Notes: generated from the sequence alone by a model not told the origin. A stretch of 64,000 nucleotides of DNA from Phytophthora hibernalis (GCA_012656075.1 JAAKBF010000078.1:248001-312000), one strand, 5' to 3'. Counted from the first letter of the stretch, positions 36,501-49,500 are shown. A program made the numbers and translations.

Positions 36501-37376
36501 AAAATCGTGCCGTGCACGAGGAGGAAAGCAAAAGCCTAAAAAACTTTTCAGTGTCAACATCACTATGCCGTGATTTTCCCATGACACTCAACGCTGCGAC
36601 CCAGTCACATTTCCACGTCCGTGCAAACATCGATAGTGCGATGATTCTGCCATCTTAGCCCCATCAGCCGTGCACACGATCGATACATGTACGCACATGT
36701 ACCCGAGTTGCATCGTGTAGATTACAACCCCCGCTGCAAGTAAACTACTTGCCAGCGCCGCTCCTCCCATACTCGCTACCATGGACACGCACGTAACCCT
36801 TCAACCACCTTCCCGGTGTCCGTGGTGAAGTGTCACCTTGACGTCAACGTGTACTTGGTTCGAGAGTCCGAGCTAGTGTACGGCAACGCCATGCTGCACT
36901 GATCCGTGCTTGCGTTGGTCCATCACTTCCGACTGACTCCCCAGAGCCAACACGCCATTACCAGACGCCAGTCCTGACTCCAAGTCACCCGCAGCATGTG
37001 CTGCGCCACGCACAACTTCCTCTTGCTCGTGTCGAACAGCGGACCCCCACATATACCGAGCCTCTGGTAGCAGGCGAACTGGAACCACTCGCGACTACAA
37101 CATTACCGTCCACGTGTGCGACTACGCCAGCAGTCGAGTAGTCGATTTCTCCAACTTCACCGGCATGGGCCCTCCCGTCGTCAACGAGGTCCGTTCGCAG
37201 CTTACGCTTCCTTTGCTTCCCCTGCGTGCCATGTCGACCTCTCCAGAGCGAAGCAGCGTATCACCTACGTCGCAGATGATATCCAGCCGCAGTATACGCT
37301 TCCTCTGCGAGTAACCTGTCCACTACTCCTTTCACAGAGATTAGTCATTAACAATTCAACGTTTGGGCTCATAACC
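36501..37376 (-). other. Internal remnant of outer LTR element
   Basis: About 880 bp without a recognisable coding domain on either strand. The part next to the right LTR carries the primer-binding-like sequence. Short open frames (37114-37379 +, 36873-37088 -) match nothing I recognise. Confidence 0.5.
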
Positions 37377-37677
37377 TAGCAGCTTTAGCGCGTTGAGTGA
37401 GTACTTGAACGAAGAGAAGGAAAGGACGAACGCTTGTGCAGTTGCGAGTGAAACTCAAAGTGGTATTAGCTTAACCACGTGCCGTGCACGAGGAAGAAAG
37501 CACGAGGCCCAAAACCCCCTTTCACTAGCAACCCAAGATATTTGGCCGCCATCCATAAAGGATGGCGAGCCCAATCAAACAAGGTTGGCGAGTGGATTTC
37601 CTGCCGTACTGGGACTTGACCGAACATGAGTGACCACGAGAGAGTCTAGCGACTACGTCGAGTCCCGTACTCTCATA
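37377..37677 (-). repeat. 5' LTR of outer element
   Basis: Partner of 31837-32128, with a short insertion near 37551-37561. Confidence 0.85.
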
Positions 37678-37682
37678 GCTTG

Positions 37683-38833
37683 TCTACGCGACGAAAATGG
37701 TCCGTAGGTAGCTCCCATCACGACCTCTTCATTGTCTTCGTGCTCACCACCATTCATGACGAAAAAGTCCGGCGAGGCCCCACGGTGGAAAGGATCAAAC
37801 CCAGCAGCAGATGATGTGCCAAACATCGACACACGCGAGGGCGGAGGCAGCATCGGCAAGTGTTGAGTGTGTAGTGCTTCGGCAAGACGGTCGTAGTCGA
37901 CCGAGTGGTGGTTCACCACGTTACGACTCAAAGACAAACGACGAGTCTTACGCATATCCGACAACGAACCACGATCACCAGCATCACTCCGCAAGAAGTA
38001 CGACGCCGTGCTGAAGTCACTTGTCGTGCTGATCTCGTTTGACAAAGCCTCTGCCAGTGTAGGTTCCAGCAACGCCATACGCGTTGCGATGTTGGCCAGT
38101 GCAATCGACGGCTGGATCACCAGTACGCCCTGGGCCTTCATCTCTTTGCTGAACTTGCCATCCGGCACGAGCGCAATCATGCGCGGATGCGACCCGCCTA
38201 AAAACGACTTCAACATCTTCACGTTCTCACGCGTGCGGTTCGAGTCGCCGGTGAAGATAACCACGTCTGATGCCGACATGGTCTGGGCACTATCACGGTC
38301 CTTGAGTTTGTTCTTGTACGATATGAGGTCTCCATTGGCGGCGCGCTTCAGGATCGTCTCATTCATCTTCTGCCATTTGATGGTGCGCTCTTCGTCCAGC
38401 AGAGGCACGTTGACCTGTGCGCCGTAAAGTGACAGATCGAGCGCGACCTCGAAGGCGACTTCATCGTCGCCAATGACAACAGCAGTGCGCACCTTGTAGA
38501 ATGGTAGCAGTGACCGAGGGTCTCCGTTGCCCATGGTCACCTTCGCACTCGACATTTGCCCTCGATTCGAAAGCAAAGGAAGGCCACGGCTGACTTCAAA
38601 CTGACTCATGCCTGAGCGAATACTGCTGAACTGGCCGCCGGGGACACTGCTTTCACCACCAGCAAGTATGCTCTTGTCCAAGCTGTCCACGTCTACTACC
38701 TTGGACTTGTCATTGTCATTTTCTTCAGCGCGCTCTTGTAAAGTTTCTCCAGCGCGTCCGCACAGACTGCGGGCCCCAGAATCTGGTTCACCAATACTGC
38801 AGCCGTGATCGTCGCCGCGAATTCTTGCGCCGA
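37683..38833 (-). pseudogene. Partial copy of the CPA2 cation/proton antiporter gene
   Basis: Near-identical to 57133-58297, that is, the C-terminal ~40% of the antiporter gene: the end of the last membrane region and the nucleotide-binding-like regulatory domain. It stops at CTTGCGCC (38833), where the sequence switches to arm C. The coding frame is open over most of it (37690-38750) with a few substitutions and a shift near 38760-38790. An LTR element separates it from its last ~38 codons (31695-31836). No membrane core remains, so it cannot be a transporter. Confidence 0.88.
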
Positions 38834-39212
38834 TAACCAGCATCGAGACTCCATGACGCCAGTAAATCGTCACCTTCTGCCTTCAGCGTCACTCTGCTGC
38901 GTTTGAGCACACCAAGCTGTTGTTGGTCAGTCTTCCCGTGCTACAGCAGAAAATCCGAGATGGATTACTGTTATCAAAAAGCTCGCACAATTGGCTCGCC
39001 GTAATCGGTAGCAACAGCACACAAATTGCAGTGGCGTATCCTCCTTCAGCAGGAATGAGAGACGCACGTGTCCTCAGTCTGATTCCCTTGCTCCGTATTG
39101 CTCACCCAGCGCTAGCACAAACGTCGGGCCATTGCGATCCACCTCCTCACTTTTGAATTTACTCTCAACTTCACAAGTAACACCTCCCACCACCACCACC
39201 ACCATCAACACC

Positions 39213-39673
39213 ATGACCTTCGCGCTTGTTGTCAACCTGTACGCCAAGGACGGCAAGGACGTCGAGGAGCAGATTCGCGCCAAGCTGGTCGAGTCATCGC
39301 AGAATTTTTCCAAGTTCGACGGCATCATCGGCTCGTACCCTTGCAGAACACCACCGATTCGCGCAAGTGGACTGTCATCACGCGCTTCGACCATGAAAGC
39401 GTACGTACCGAATCTTTTGTTTGTGCACCAGTCCTCAATGGCTCAATTGGTCTTGTACGCCGTGAGCTGGATGGTTGATTCCTCGGCTTGATGCGTTCTG
39501 AGACTGACTAATTACGGGTTGTGTTCCTCGCCGACTGCTGCCATGCTACCTTACAGGCCCTGGAGAAACACCGCGATTTGCCGGAATCCCAGGCGTTCAG
39601 GGCGTCCTTGTCGCCGCTGCTGGAAAATGGCGAGGCCAGCGTCGACGCCCAGGTGTCCAAGGAGTTGATTTAG
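39213..39673 (+). pseudogene. ABM-like small protein, frameshifted copy C
   Basis: Third copy, with exons 39213-39400 and 39557-39673. Exon 1 is one base short: the C run at 39338-39340 has three C where copy A has four, shifting the frame after GIIGSYP. The lesion is at a different site from copy B's. The intron and exon 2 are intact. Confidence 0.75.
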
Positions 39674-40556
39674 ACATCAGCACGACTACGAGGGCGTGAG
39701 GCTCACCTCTAGCACCTGTCTATGAGAAGGGTTCCAGTGTAGACTTCTTGTTGCCGTCATTCGGTCTCCAAGCTATCGTTTGCCGTCTGTGATTGATGCT
39801 AAACGTAAACCCAATTCAGCTACCGCCTTATCATGCATTGTTTTCGATTTCAAAAGTGACGACACCCGGATTCGGACGCTTTCAAATACGGTATGTGGTC
39901 GACCTTCACTGGTGAGATCTACTTTTACTTACGAAGTAATAATTAAGCTCCGCAGTGGTGCTGCACTGTCAAAATCATCTGCGTTGATGATCTTCGGCGA
40001 ATCTGTGTGAGATCTGGTTAAGATCTGTTGTAGCCTGCAACATGTGCTGCTTCAACTTGGTGCTCGTAAAAACCCTAAGTGACTCAAAGTACGGTAACGC
40101 TGGCGATCGCGTGTTTGCGCTGACAGATCCACGATAGATCTTCGTATGTAGAAATTGCCACCGGCTGGAGTGCGAGCTCCAAATGTCGCTTACTGTTGAT
40201 TGCAGGACAAATATTAATAATACATGTATTATATTATATTTGCTATATTAAATCGCAGCAAGTGCACTCACATCTTGTGCCTCTCCTGCATATTCCAAAT
40301 AATGGTCGACTAAGGTATGGGCACAACGAACGGTGCATTGAAAATTGCCCTTTTGCGACGGCTCATGTGCCCCATAAAGTCTTCATTGAAGATGCCTGCT
40401 GCATAATACCAGCAGATCAAAATGACACCGCCTAATCAGCCCAGCCGCACAATCAATTGCACTCACTCTTGATCTGGATCTCATGGACTCCATGCGTTGG
40501 GGGTTATTATAATCGAGACAGGATAATCTTCTGTTCCTATCCATAGGGGAACCTCA

Positions 40557-42627
40557 ATGCGTTCACTGCGCGTTTTGAGAAACGCTGCACAGACCAAGAC
40601 GCCAACGACTTCTGAAATGGACTCCGTAAACAGTCGGTTATCGCAGCTATCCGTTCTATCAATTACACGTGACAAGAGCAGAAAAACAAATATGGAGTCT
40701 CCATCAAGTATGCTGCTGCAAAGTCCGAGTGGAAAACTGGCAATTGGCTCACACAATGGCAAACCTCGGGATCTGGTTCACTTGACAAACGTGGTCATGT
40801 ACGGTATCATCAACTCCATTCTGACTATCCCAGCCACGTACGGATACGCCGTTATTATCTTCAGCCACCGTGACTTCGCCAATTTCATGCCGGCGCTCTC
40901 CAAGCTCGTCATCTACTCTAGCGCCGTGCACCAGGTCATGTTTACACTACTGAGTTCAATGCCGTTCTCCATCGGACAAGTGCAAGACGCTGGTTTAATC
41001 TTCCTTAGCACCATGGCCACTTCCATCTGCAATTCGCTGGGCGACGACGTACCACTAGAGGCCAAGGTAACAACAACCATCGTCACAATCGGGATTGCCA
41101 CGGCGTTGTCGGGTATATGCCTCCTGGTCATGGGACGCTTCAAGCTGGCATCACTCGCGTCGTACCTGCCGATGCCCGTGATCGGTGGCTATCTGGCCTT
41201 TATCGGCATTTTCTGCCTCTACGCCGGTCTTGCGCTGTCCACGGGTCTGGTTGTCAACGACGTCGAGTCCATGATCAGCGTCTTCGATAGCGCGCACGAT
41301 ATTTTGCTGTGTGTGCCGGGTATCCTGGGTGGAGCGTTCCTGCTTGTTGTGTCCCAGCGCTACGACAATTCATTCGTCCTGTCCGCTGCCATCCTGATCA
41401 TGCCCGTAGTGTTCTTCTTCATCATGCTGGTTGGGGGTATCTCCATGAACGATGCGCGTGATGAAGGCTGGGTCGATCCTGCCATGGATCCTGCCACCGT
41501 CACAGATCTGGTAAATCTCTTCGACTTCTCTCAGGTGCACTGGAGTCAGCTACCCAAACAGGTCGGGACTGGGATTGGTTTGGTGGTTATTGTGGCTCTG
41601 TCAGCCATCCTGGACGTTGCCGCCATCGAGATGGACATGGGCAGCAAACTAGATTTCAACTACGAGCTCAAGGCCATCGGCTGGTCCAATGTCGTGAGTG
41701 GCTTGCTGGGCGGGTATACGGGTTCCTACATTTTTTCACAAACCGTCTTCACATACCGCTCCAAGACCAACTCACGGATGGTTGGTGTCATCGTGATCAT
41801 CGCCGAGTTTGCGATCGTGCTAGCACCTGTGTCCGTCATGAGCTACGTGCCGCGCTTCTTCTTCGCGGCCACACTCATCTTCATCGCTATCGACCTCATG
41901 ATCGAATGGCTAGTCCTGACGTACAAGAAGTTGACGCTGCGTGAGTATGCAGTGCTATGGATGACATTCGTGGCCGTGAATGTCGTATCGCTAAACCTGG
42001 GCATTGTCATCGGTATCGGCATCGCGATCCTCAACTTCCTGCTGGGTTATGTGCGTTTACCCGTGGTGAGTCGGCAGCATAGGTCGTCGGGTGCAGCACG
42101 AACACTTGAAGAGCGCAGAGTGCTGGAGCAGAAGCGCGACGCCATCGCGTTTATCGAGCTGAGCGGGTTTCTTCTTCGGCTCGTCAGTGCAGATCCTCGA
42201 CAAAGTACAGAAGGCCGTGTACGTCCGCAAGAAACTACCGGGTAATGTCGATGAAGTTGGTGCAAACTACCTCGGCGACGCTGGCATGCCTCTCACACCT
42301 GAAGAAAACCGCAAACCTTTGATCGAGTGTTTGAACGGAACACCAGTGACTGACTCGGACGCAGTACCGACTGAGCACGTCGTCATAAACTTCACACGCG
42401 TCACAGCATTAGACGCCACGGCCGCACGGAGCGCGTTCTTGTTCCTGCAGAAATACTGCGACAACCACAACATCACCGTCCTGTACGCCGGAGCCCTTCC
42501 CAAAATCCGCAACATGTTGGTGAAGAATGAAATCACGAGCGATGAGAGTTTCTATTCAAGTGCAGAGTCGGCTCTTGAGTTTTGTGAGAATCGATTGCTA
42601 GGCGCCGAGTCTAGCGTCTCTGGATAA
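40557..42627 (+). CDS. SLC26/SulP-type anion transporter, full length but with a 2-base frameshift
   Basis: About 690 codons from ATG 40557. A Ser/Thr-rich cytosolic N-terminus is followed by SulP membrane helices (LTNVVMYGIINSILTIPATY, MPVIGGYLAFIGIFCLYAGL, ILLCVPGILGGAFLLVVSQR, then the helices shared with the truncated copy) and a C-terminal STAS domain. By family it should exchange sulfate or similar anions at the plasma membrane or an organelle; the substrate is not readable. No intron is seen. Near 42168-42176 the copy reads GGGTTTCTTCTTCGG where arm A has GGGTTTCTCTTCTTCGG: two bases are missing, the frame shifts in the first STAS strand and ends at 42245. The true frame resumes to 42627. 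Without the lesion it would be complete. Confidence 0.88.
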
Positions 42628-42893
42628 CCAACGACCAGATCTTCGAACACGTCAGTCTTTGAACATAGTTTACCAACATTTTGTCGTCAGATACTTCACC
42701 TCTTTTCATTGATTTCACGTGAATCATCATGCACAAGGATTGAGTGTGATTTCTGCCAGTGGTTAGCATCATTATTTCCTACATGTGAATGAGGTTGGTT
42801 GTCCTCGGTAAAATGCAAAGGGGCAGCTAAAACGGACCAACATCCGTTTCGTCCGTGAAGATTGAGGGATCACTGGAGAAGTGCTCGACCGCA

Positions 42894-43038
42894 ATGACCA
42901 ACAACAATCACGAAGAGGAACGCCACTTCAGTCGATCGCTATCGCTATCGTCTCCGTCTCCTTTTCCTCCGGCACCTCCGATCCCAAATGCCAAGACTCA
43001 AGCGCTTCTTCGGCGTCGTCGCCGAGTACCTCCTCGGG
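42894..43038 (+). pseudogene. 5' fragment of the EF-hand/IQ/WW gene fused to repeat DNA
   Basis: Copies the first ~48 codons of the gene at 16177-20901 (MTNNNHEEERHFSRSLSLSS onward) and its upstream region. Homology stops near 43038, after which the frame runs a few codons into the CTCGAAAAAGTATG repeat block and stops at 43058. It keeps the promoter region, so a short chimeric transcript is possible, but no domain is left. Confidence 0.8.
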
Positions 43039-43590
43039 ACCTCGAAAAAGTATGCTAGTGCGACTAATTTTTGCCAACCAAAGTCCAATACGATCCGCAA
43101 TAAATTCTCAACAAAAAGACAAACGACATTCTCCATTCCCGAAAAGCGGGTCGCGGTGCAAACCTCTGTTGCTCGAGCTCACAATCAGATTGTCGTCGGA
43201 CTTTTTAAAGTCCTTAAAAGGGATGACGGATCCCTCGGAAACAGTCGAGGGATCATCGGGGTTCAGTGATCGCTGTGGCTTTTGATTAGAATGAAACACC
43301 TTTAGATGCACACATGGATCGCCCTAGCTGGAAATGTTCGACTGGCGCACCCTCTTTGCTGCGTGTAGTTCGTTAACAACCGCACGCCAGAGGAGCTGTC
43401 CACGACGGCGTTTCCTTAGCTGAATAAATTTGGGCAAGATCACAAACGTTGCGGACACCATAGTAAAACCAAGTGTATTTGATTTAGACACGATTCTAGG
43501 CAGCTGTCGGAGGAAATCAAAAAGTAAGCAGGTGTCTAAAATGTCCGTTTCTGTCCATTTATACACGAAATCGATGTGATAAATGGGTAA
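43038..43590 (+). repeat. Paralogous block, copy 2, part 1 (empty site of DIRS element 1)
   Basis: Matches 25358-25548 followed directly by 31317-31675. This shows the uninterrupted state of the place where DIRS-like element 1 sits in copy 1. It ends at AAATGGGTAA, where the satellite array begins. No gene was recognised. Confidence 0.85.
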
Positions 43591-46500
43591 TTTCCTCTCA
43601 AATCTTGCACAAACAGCTTTGGGGTAAAATTTAATATGTTACAGATACGGAAGTACAGCTACGGCGCTACAGCCTGGTCGTACGACTGGACTGCGCCTAG
43701 GGAGTGGAGTGACGGGTTCGTTTACTGCTGCTGCTCAGACGTCTAAACGCGAACTGAGGGGATCCAGCCCTGGTGCTCGCGCTTCTTCGGCGTTCTGAGC
43801 AGCCAACTCAAGGAAACCACTGTTTCGGAAACCTGAAACCCCATTTCCTCTCAAATCTTGCACAAACATCTTTGGGGTAAAATTTAACATGTTACAGATA
43901 CGGAAGTACAGCTACGGCGCTACAGCCTGGTCGTACGACTGGACTGCGCCTAGGGAGTGGAGTGACGGGTTCGTTTACTGCTGCTGCTCAGACGTCTAAA
44001 CGCGAACTGAGGGGATCCAGCCCTGGTGCTCGCGCTTCTTCGGCGTTCTGAGCAGCCAACTCAAGGAAACCACTGTTTCGGAAACCTGAAACCCCATTTC
44101 CTCTCAAATCTTGCACAAACATCTTTGGGGTAAAATTTAACATGTTACAGATACGGAAGTACAGCTACGGCGCTACAGCCTGGTCGTACGACTGGACTGC
44201 GCCTAGGGAGTGGAGTGACGGGTTCGTTTACTGCTGCTGCTCAGACGTCTAAACGCGAACTGAGGGGATCCAGCCCTGGTGCTCGCGCTTCTTCGGCGTT
44301 CTGAGCAGCCAACTCAAGGAAACCACTGTTTCGGAAACCTGAAACCCCATTTCCTCTCAAATCTTGCACAAACATCTTTGGGGTAAAATTTAACATGTTA
44401 CAGATACGGAAGTACAGCTACGGCGCTACAGCCTGGTCGTACGACTGGACTGCGCCTAGGGAGTGGAGTGACGGGTTCGTTTACTGCTGCTGCTCAGACG
44501 TCTAAACGCGAACTGAGGGGATCCAGCCCTGGTGCTCGCGCTTCTTCGGCGTTCTGAGCAGCCAACTCAAGGAAACCACTGTTTCGGAAACCTGAAACCC
44601 CATTTCCTCTCAAATCTTGCACAAACATCTTTGGGGTAAAATTTAACATGTTACAGATACGGAAGTACAGCTACGGCGCTACAGCCTGGTCGTACGACTG
44701 GACTGCGCCTAGGAAGTGGAGTGACGGGTTCGTTTACTGCTGCTGCTCAGACGTCTAAACGCGAACTGAGGGGATCCAGCCCTGGTGCTCGCGCTTCTTC
44801 GGCGTTCTGAGCAGCCAACTCAAGAAACCACTGTTTCGGAAACCTGAAACCCCATTTCCTCTCAAATCTTGCACAAACATCTTTGGGGTAAAATTTAACA
44901 TGTTACAGATACGGAAGTACAGCTACGGCGCTACAGCCTGGTCGTACGACTGGACTGCGCCTAGGGAGTGGAGTGACGGGTTCGTTTACTGCTGCTGCTC
45001 AGACGTCTAAACGCGAACTGAGGGGATCCAGCCCTGGTGCTCGCGCTTCTTCGGCGTTCTGAGCAGCCAACTCAAGGAAACCACTGTTTCGGAAACCTGA
45101 AACCCCATTTCCTCTCAAATCTTGCACAAACATCTTTGGGGTAAAATTTAACATGTTACAGATACGGAAGTACAGCTACGGCGCTACAGCCTGGTCGTAC
45201 GACTGGACTGCGCCTAGGGAGTGGAGTGACGGGTTCGTTTACTGCTGCTGCTCAGACGTCTAAACGCGAACTGAGGGGATCCAGCCCTGGTGCTCGCGCT
45301 TCTTCGGCGTTCTGAGCAGCCAACTCAAGGAAACCACTGTTTCGGAAACCTGAAACCCCCATTTCCTCTCAAATCTTGCACAAACATCTTTGGGGTAAAA
45401 TTTAACATGTTACAGATACGGAAGTACAGCTACGGCGCTACAGCCTGGTCGTACGACTGGACTGCGCCTAGGGAGTGGAGTGACGGGTTCGTTTACTGCT
45501 GCTGCTCAGACGTCTAAACGCGAACTGAGGGGATCCAGCCCTGGTGCTCGCGCTTCTTCGGCGTTCTGAGCAGCCAACTCAAGGAAACCACTGTTTCGGA
45601 AACCTGAAACCCCCATTTCCTCTCAAATCTTGCACAAACATCTTTGGGGTAAAATTTAACATGTTACAGATACGGAAGTACAGCTACGGCGCTACAGCCT
45701 GGTCGTACGACTGGACTGCGCCTAGGGAGTGGAGTGACGGGTTCGTTTACTGCTGCTGCTCAGACGTCGAAACGCGAACTGAGGGGATCCAGCCCTGGTG
45801 CTCGCGCTTCTTCGGCGTTCTGAGCAGCCAACTCAAGGAAACCACTGTTTCGGAAACCTGAAACCCCATTTCCTCTCAAATCTTGCACAAACATCTTTGG
45901 GGTAAAATTTAACATGTTACAGATACGGAAGTACAGCTACGGCGCTACAGCCTGGTCGTACGACTGGACTGCGCCTAGGGAGTGGAGTGACGGGTTCGTT
46001 TACTGCTGCTGCTCAGACGTCTAAACGCGAACTGAGGGGATCCAGCCCTGGTGCTCGCGCTTCTTCGGCGTTCTGAGCAGCCAACTCAAGGAAACCACTG
46101 TTTCGGAAACCTGAAACCCCATTTCCTCTCAAATCTTGCACAAACATCTTTGGGGTAAAATTTAACATGTTACAGATACGGAAGTACAGCTACGGCGCTA
46201 CAGCCTGGTCGTACGACTGGACTGCGCCTAGGGAGTGGAGTGACGGGTTCGTTTACTGCTGCTGCTCAGACGTCTAAACGCGAACTGAGGGGATCCAGCC
46301 CTGGTGCTCGCGCTTCTTCGGCGTTCTGAGCAGCCAACTCAAGGAAACCACTGTTTCGGAAACCTGAAACCCCATTTCCTCTCAAATCTTGCACAAACAT
46401 CTTTGGGGTAAAATTTAACATGTTACAGATACGGAAGTACAGCTACGGCGCTACAGCCTGGTCGTACGACTGGACTGCGCCTAGGGAGTGGAGTGACGGG

Positions 46501-49500
46501 TTCGTTTACTGCTGCTGCTCAGACGTCTAAACGCGAACTGAGGGGATCCAGCCCTGGTGCTCGCGCTTCTTCGGCGTTCTGAGCAGCCAACTCAAGGAAA
46601 CCACTGTTTCGGAAACCTGAAACCCCATTTCCTCTCAAATCTTGCACAAACATCTTTGGGGTAAAATTTAACATGTTACAGATACGGAAGTACAGCTACG
46701 GCGCTACAGCCTGGTCGTACGACTGGACTGCGCCTAGGGAGTGGAGTGACGGGTTCGTTTACTGCTGCTGCTCAGACGTCTAAACGCGAACTGAGGGGAT
46801 CCAGCCCTGGTGCTCGCGCTTCTTCGGCGTTCTGAGCAGCCAACTCAAGGAAACCACTGTTTCGGAAACCTGAAACCCCATTTCCTCTCAAATCTTGCAC
46901 AAACATCTTTGGGGTAAAATTTAACATGTTACAGATACGGAAGTACAGCTACGGCGCTACAGCCTGGTCGTACGACTGGACTGCGCCTAGGGAGTGGAGT
47001 GACGGGTTCGTTTACTGCTGCTGCTCAGACGTCTAAACGCGAACTGAGGGGATCCAGCCCTGGTGCTCGCGCTTCTTCGGCGTTCTGAGCAGCCAACTCA
47101 AGGAAACCACTGTTTCGAAACCTGAAACCCCATTTCCTCTCAAATCTTGCACAAACATCTTTGGGGTAAAATTTAACATGTTACAGATACGGAAGTACAG
47201 CTACGGCGCTACAGCCTGGTCGTACGACTGGACTGCGCCTAGGGAGTGGGTGACGGGTTCGTTTACTGCTGCTGCTCAGACGTCTAAACGCGAACTGAGG
47301 GGATCCAGCCCTGGTGCTCGCGCTTCTTCGGCGTTCTGAGCAGCCAACTCAAGGAAACCACTGTTTCGGAAACCTGAAACCCCATTCCTCTCAAATCTTG
47401 CACAAACATCTTTGGGGTAAAATTTAACATGTTACAGATACGGAAGTACAGCTACGGCGCTACAGCCTGGTCGTACGACTGGACTGCGCCTAGGGAGTGG
47501 AGTGACGGGTTCGTTTACTGCTGCTGCTCAGACGTCTAAACGCGAACTGAGGGGATCCAGCCCTGGTGCTCGCGCTTCTTCGGCGTTCTGAGCAGCCAAC
47601 TCAAGAAACCACTGTTTCGGAAACCTGAAACCCCCATTTCCTCTCAAATCTTGCACAAACATCTTTGGGGTAAAATTTAACATGTTACAGATACGGAAGT
47701 ACAGCTACGGCGCTACAGCCTGGTCGTACGACTGGACTGCGCCTAGGGAGTGGAGTGACGGGTTCGTTTACTGCTGCTGCTCAGACGTCTAAACGCGAAC
47801 TGAGGGGATCCAGCCCTGGTGCTCGCGCTTCTTCGGCGTTCTGAGCAGCCAACTCAAGGAAACCACTGTTTCGGAAACCTGAAACCCCATTTCCTCTCAA
47901 ATCTTGCACAAACATCTTTGGGGTAAAATTTAACATGTTACAGATACGGAAGTACAGCTACGGCGCTACAGCCTGGTCGTACGACTGGACTGCGCCTAGG
48001 GAGTGGAGTGACGGGTTCGTTTACTGCTGCTGCTCAGACGTCTAAACGCGAACTGAGGGGATCCAGCCCTGGTGCTCGCGCTTCTTCGGCGTTCTGAGCA
48101 GCCAACTCAAGGAAACCACTGTTTCGGAAACCTGAAACCCCATTTCCTCTCAAATCTTGCACAAACATCTTTGGGGTAAAATTTAACATGTTACAGATAC
48201 GGAAGTACAGCTACGGCGCTACAGCCTGGTCGTACGACTGGACTGCGCCTAGGGAGTGGAGTGACGGGTTCGTTTACTGCTGCTGCTCAGACGTCTAAAC
48301 GCGAACTGAGGGGATCCAGCCCTGGTGCTCGCGCTTCTTCGGCGTTCTGAGCAGCCAACTCAAGGAAACCACTGTTTCGGAAACCTGAAACCCCATTTCC
48401 TCTCAAATCTTGCACAAACATCTTTGGGGTAAAATTTAACATGTTACAGATACGGAAGTACAGCTACGGCGCTACAGCCTGGTCGTACGACTGGACTGCG
48501 CCTAGGGAGTGGAGTGACGGGTTCGTTTACTGCTGCTGCTCAGACGTCTAAACGCGAACTGAGGGGATCCAGCCCTGGTGCTCGCGCTTCTTCGGCGTTC
48601 TGAGCAGCCAACTCAAGGAAACCACTGTTTCGGAAACCTGAAACCCCATTTCCTCTCAAATCTTGCACAAACATCTTTGGGGTAAAATTTAACATGTTAC
48701 AGATACGGAAGTACAGCTACGGCGCTACAGCCTGGTCGTACGACTGGACTGCGCCTAGGGAGTGGAGTGACGGGTTCGTTTACTGCTGCTGCTCAGACGT
48801 CGAAACGCGAACTGAGGGGATCCAGCCCTGGTGCTCGCGCTTCTTCGGCGTTCTGAGCAGCCAACTCAAGGAAACCACTGTTTCGGAAACCTGAAACCCC
48901 ATTTCCTCTCAAATCTTGCACAAACATCTTTGGGGTAAAATTTAACATGTTACAGATACGGAAGTACAGCTACGGCGCTACAGCCTGGTCGTACGACTGG
49001 ACTGCGCCTAGGGAGTGGAGTGACGGGTTCGTTTACTGCTGCTGCTCAGACGTCTAAACGCGAACTGAGGGGATCCAGCCCTGGTGCTCGCGCTTCTTCG
49101 GCGTTCTGAGCAGCCAACTCAAGGAAACCACTGTTTCGGAAACCTGAAACCCCATTTCCTCTCAAATCTTGCACAAACATCTTTGGGGTAAAATTTAACA
49201 TGTTACAGATACGGAAGTACAGCTACGGCGCTACAGCCTGGTCGTACGACTGGACTGCGCCTAGGGAGTGGAGTGACGGGTTCGTTTACTGCTGCTGCTC
49301 AGACGTCTAAACGCGAACTGAGGGGATCCAGCCCTGGTGCTCGCGCTTCTTCGGCGTTCTGAGCAGCCAACTCAAGGAAACCACTGTTTCGGAAACCTGA
49401 AACCCCATTTCCTCTCAAATCTTGCACAAACATCTTTGGGGTAAAATTTAACATGTTACAGATACGGAAGTACAGCTACGGCGCTACAGCCTGGTCGTAC

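Larger units (their letters stand above)
31837..37677 (-). mobile_element. Outer LTR retrotransposon containing nested copia element
   Basis: Two ~295-bp direct repeats, 31837-32128 and 37377-37677 (TAGCAGCT...TCTCATA), flank the element. A 5-bp target-site duplication GCTTG lies at 31832-31836 and 37678-37682. On the minus strand the 5' LTR is the right one: beside it is a primer-binding-like GGTTATGAGCCCAAACG (RC of ~37360-37376), and beside the left LTR a purine-rich ACGGGGAG. The right LTR has an extra ~11 bp near 37551-37561. Its own internal genes were not recognised. Confidence 0.8.
38838..43038 (+). repeat. Segmental duplication arm C (ABM, SLC26, EF-hand gene 5' end)
   Basis: Inverted partner of arm A (20757-23913). 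It keeps the ~1.04 kb that arm A lost. Its right end falls in the EF-hand/IQ/WW coding start, with a short ACCTCG overlap at the join to the next repeat block. 39674-40556 and 42628-42893 hold no gene I recognise. Confidence 0.9.
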
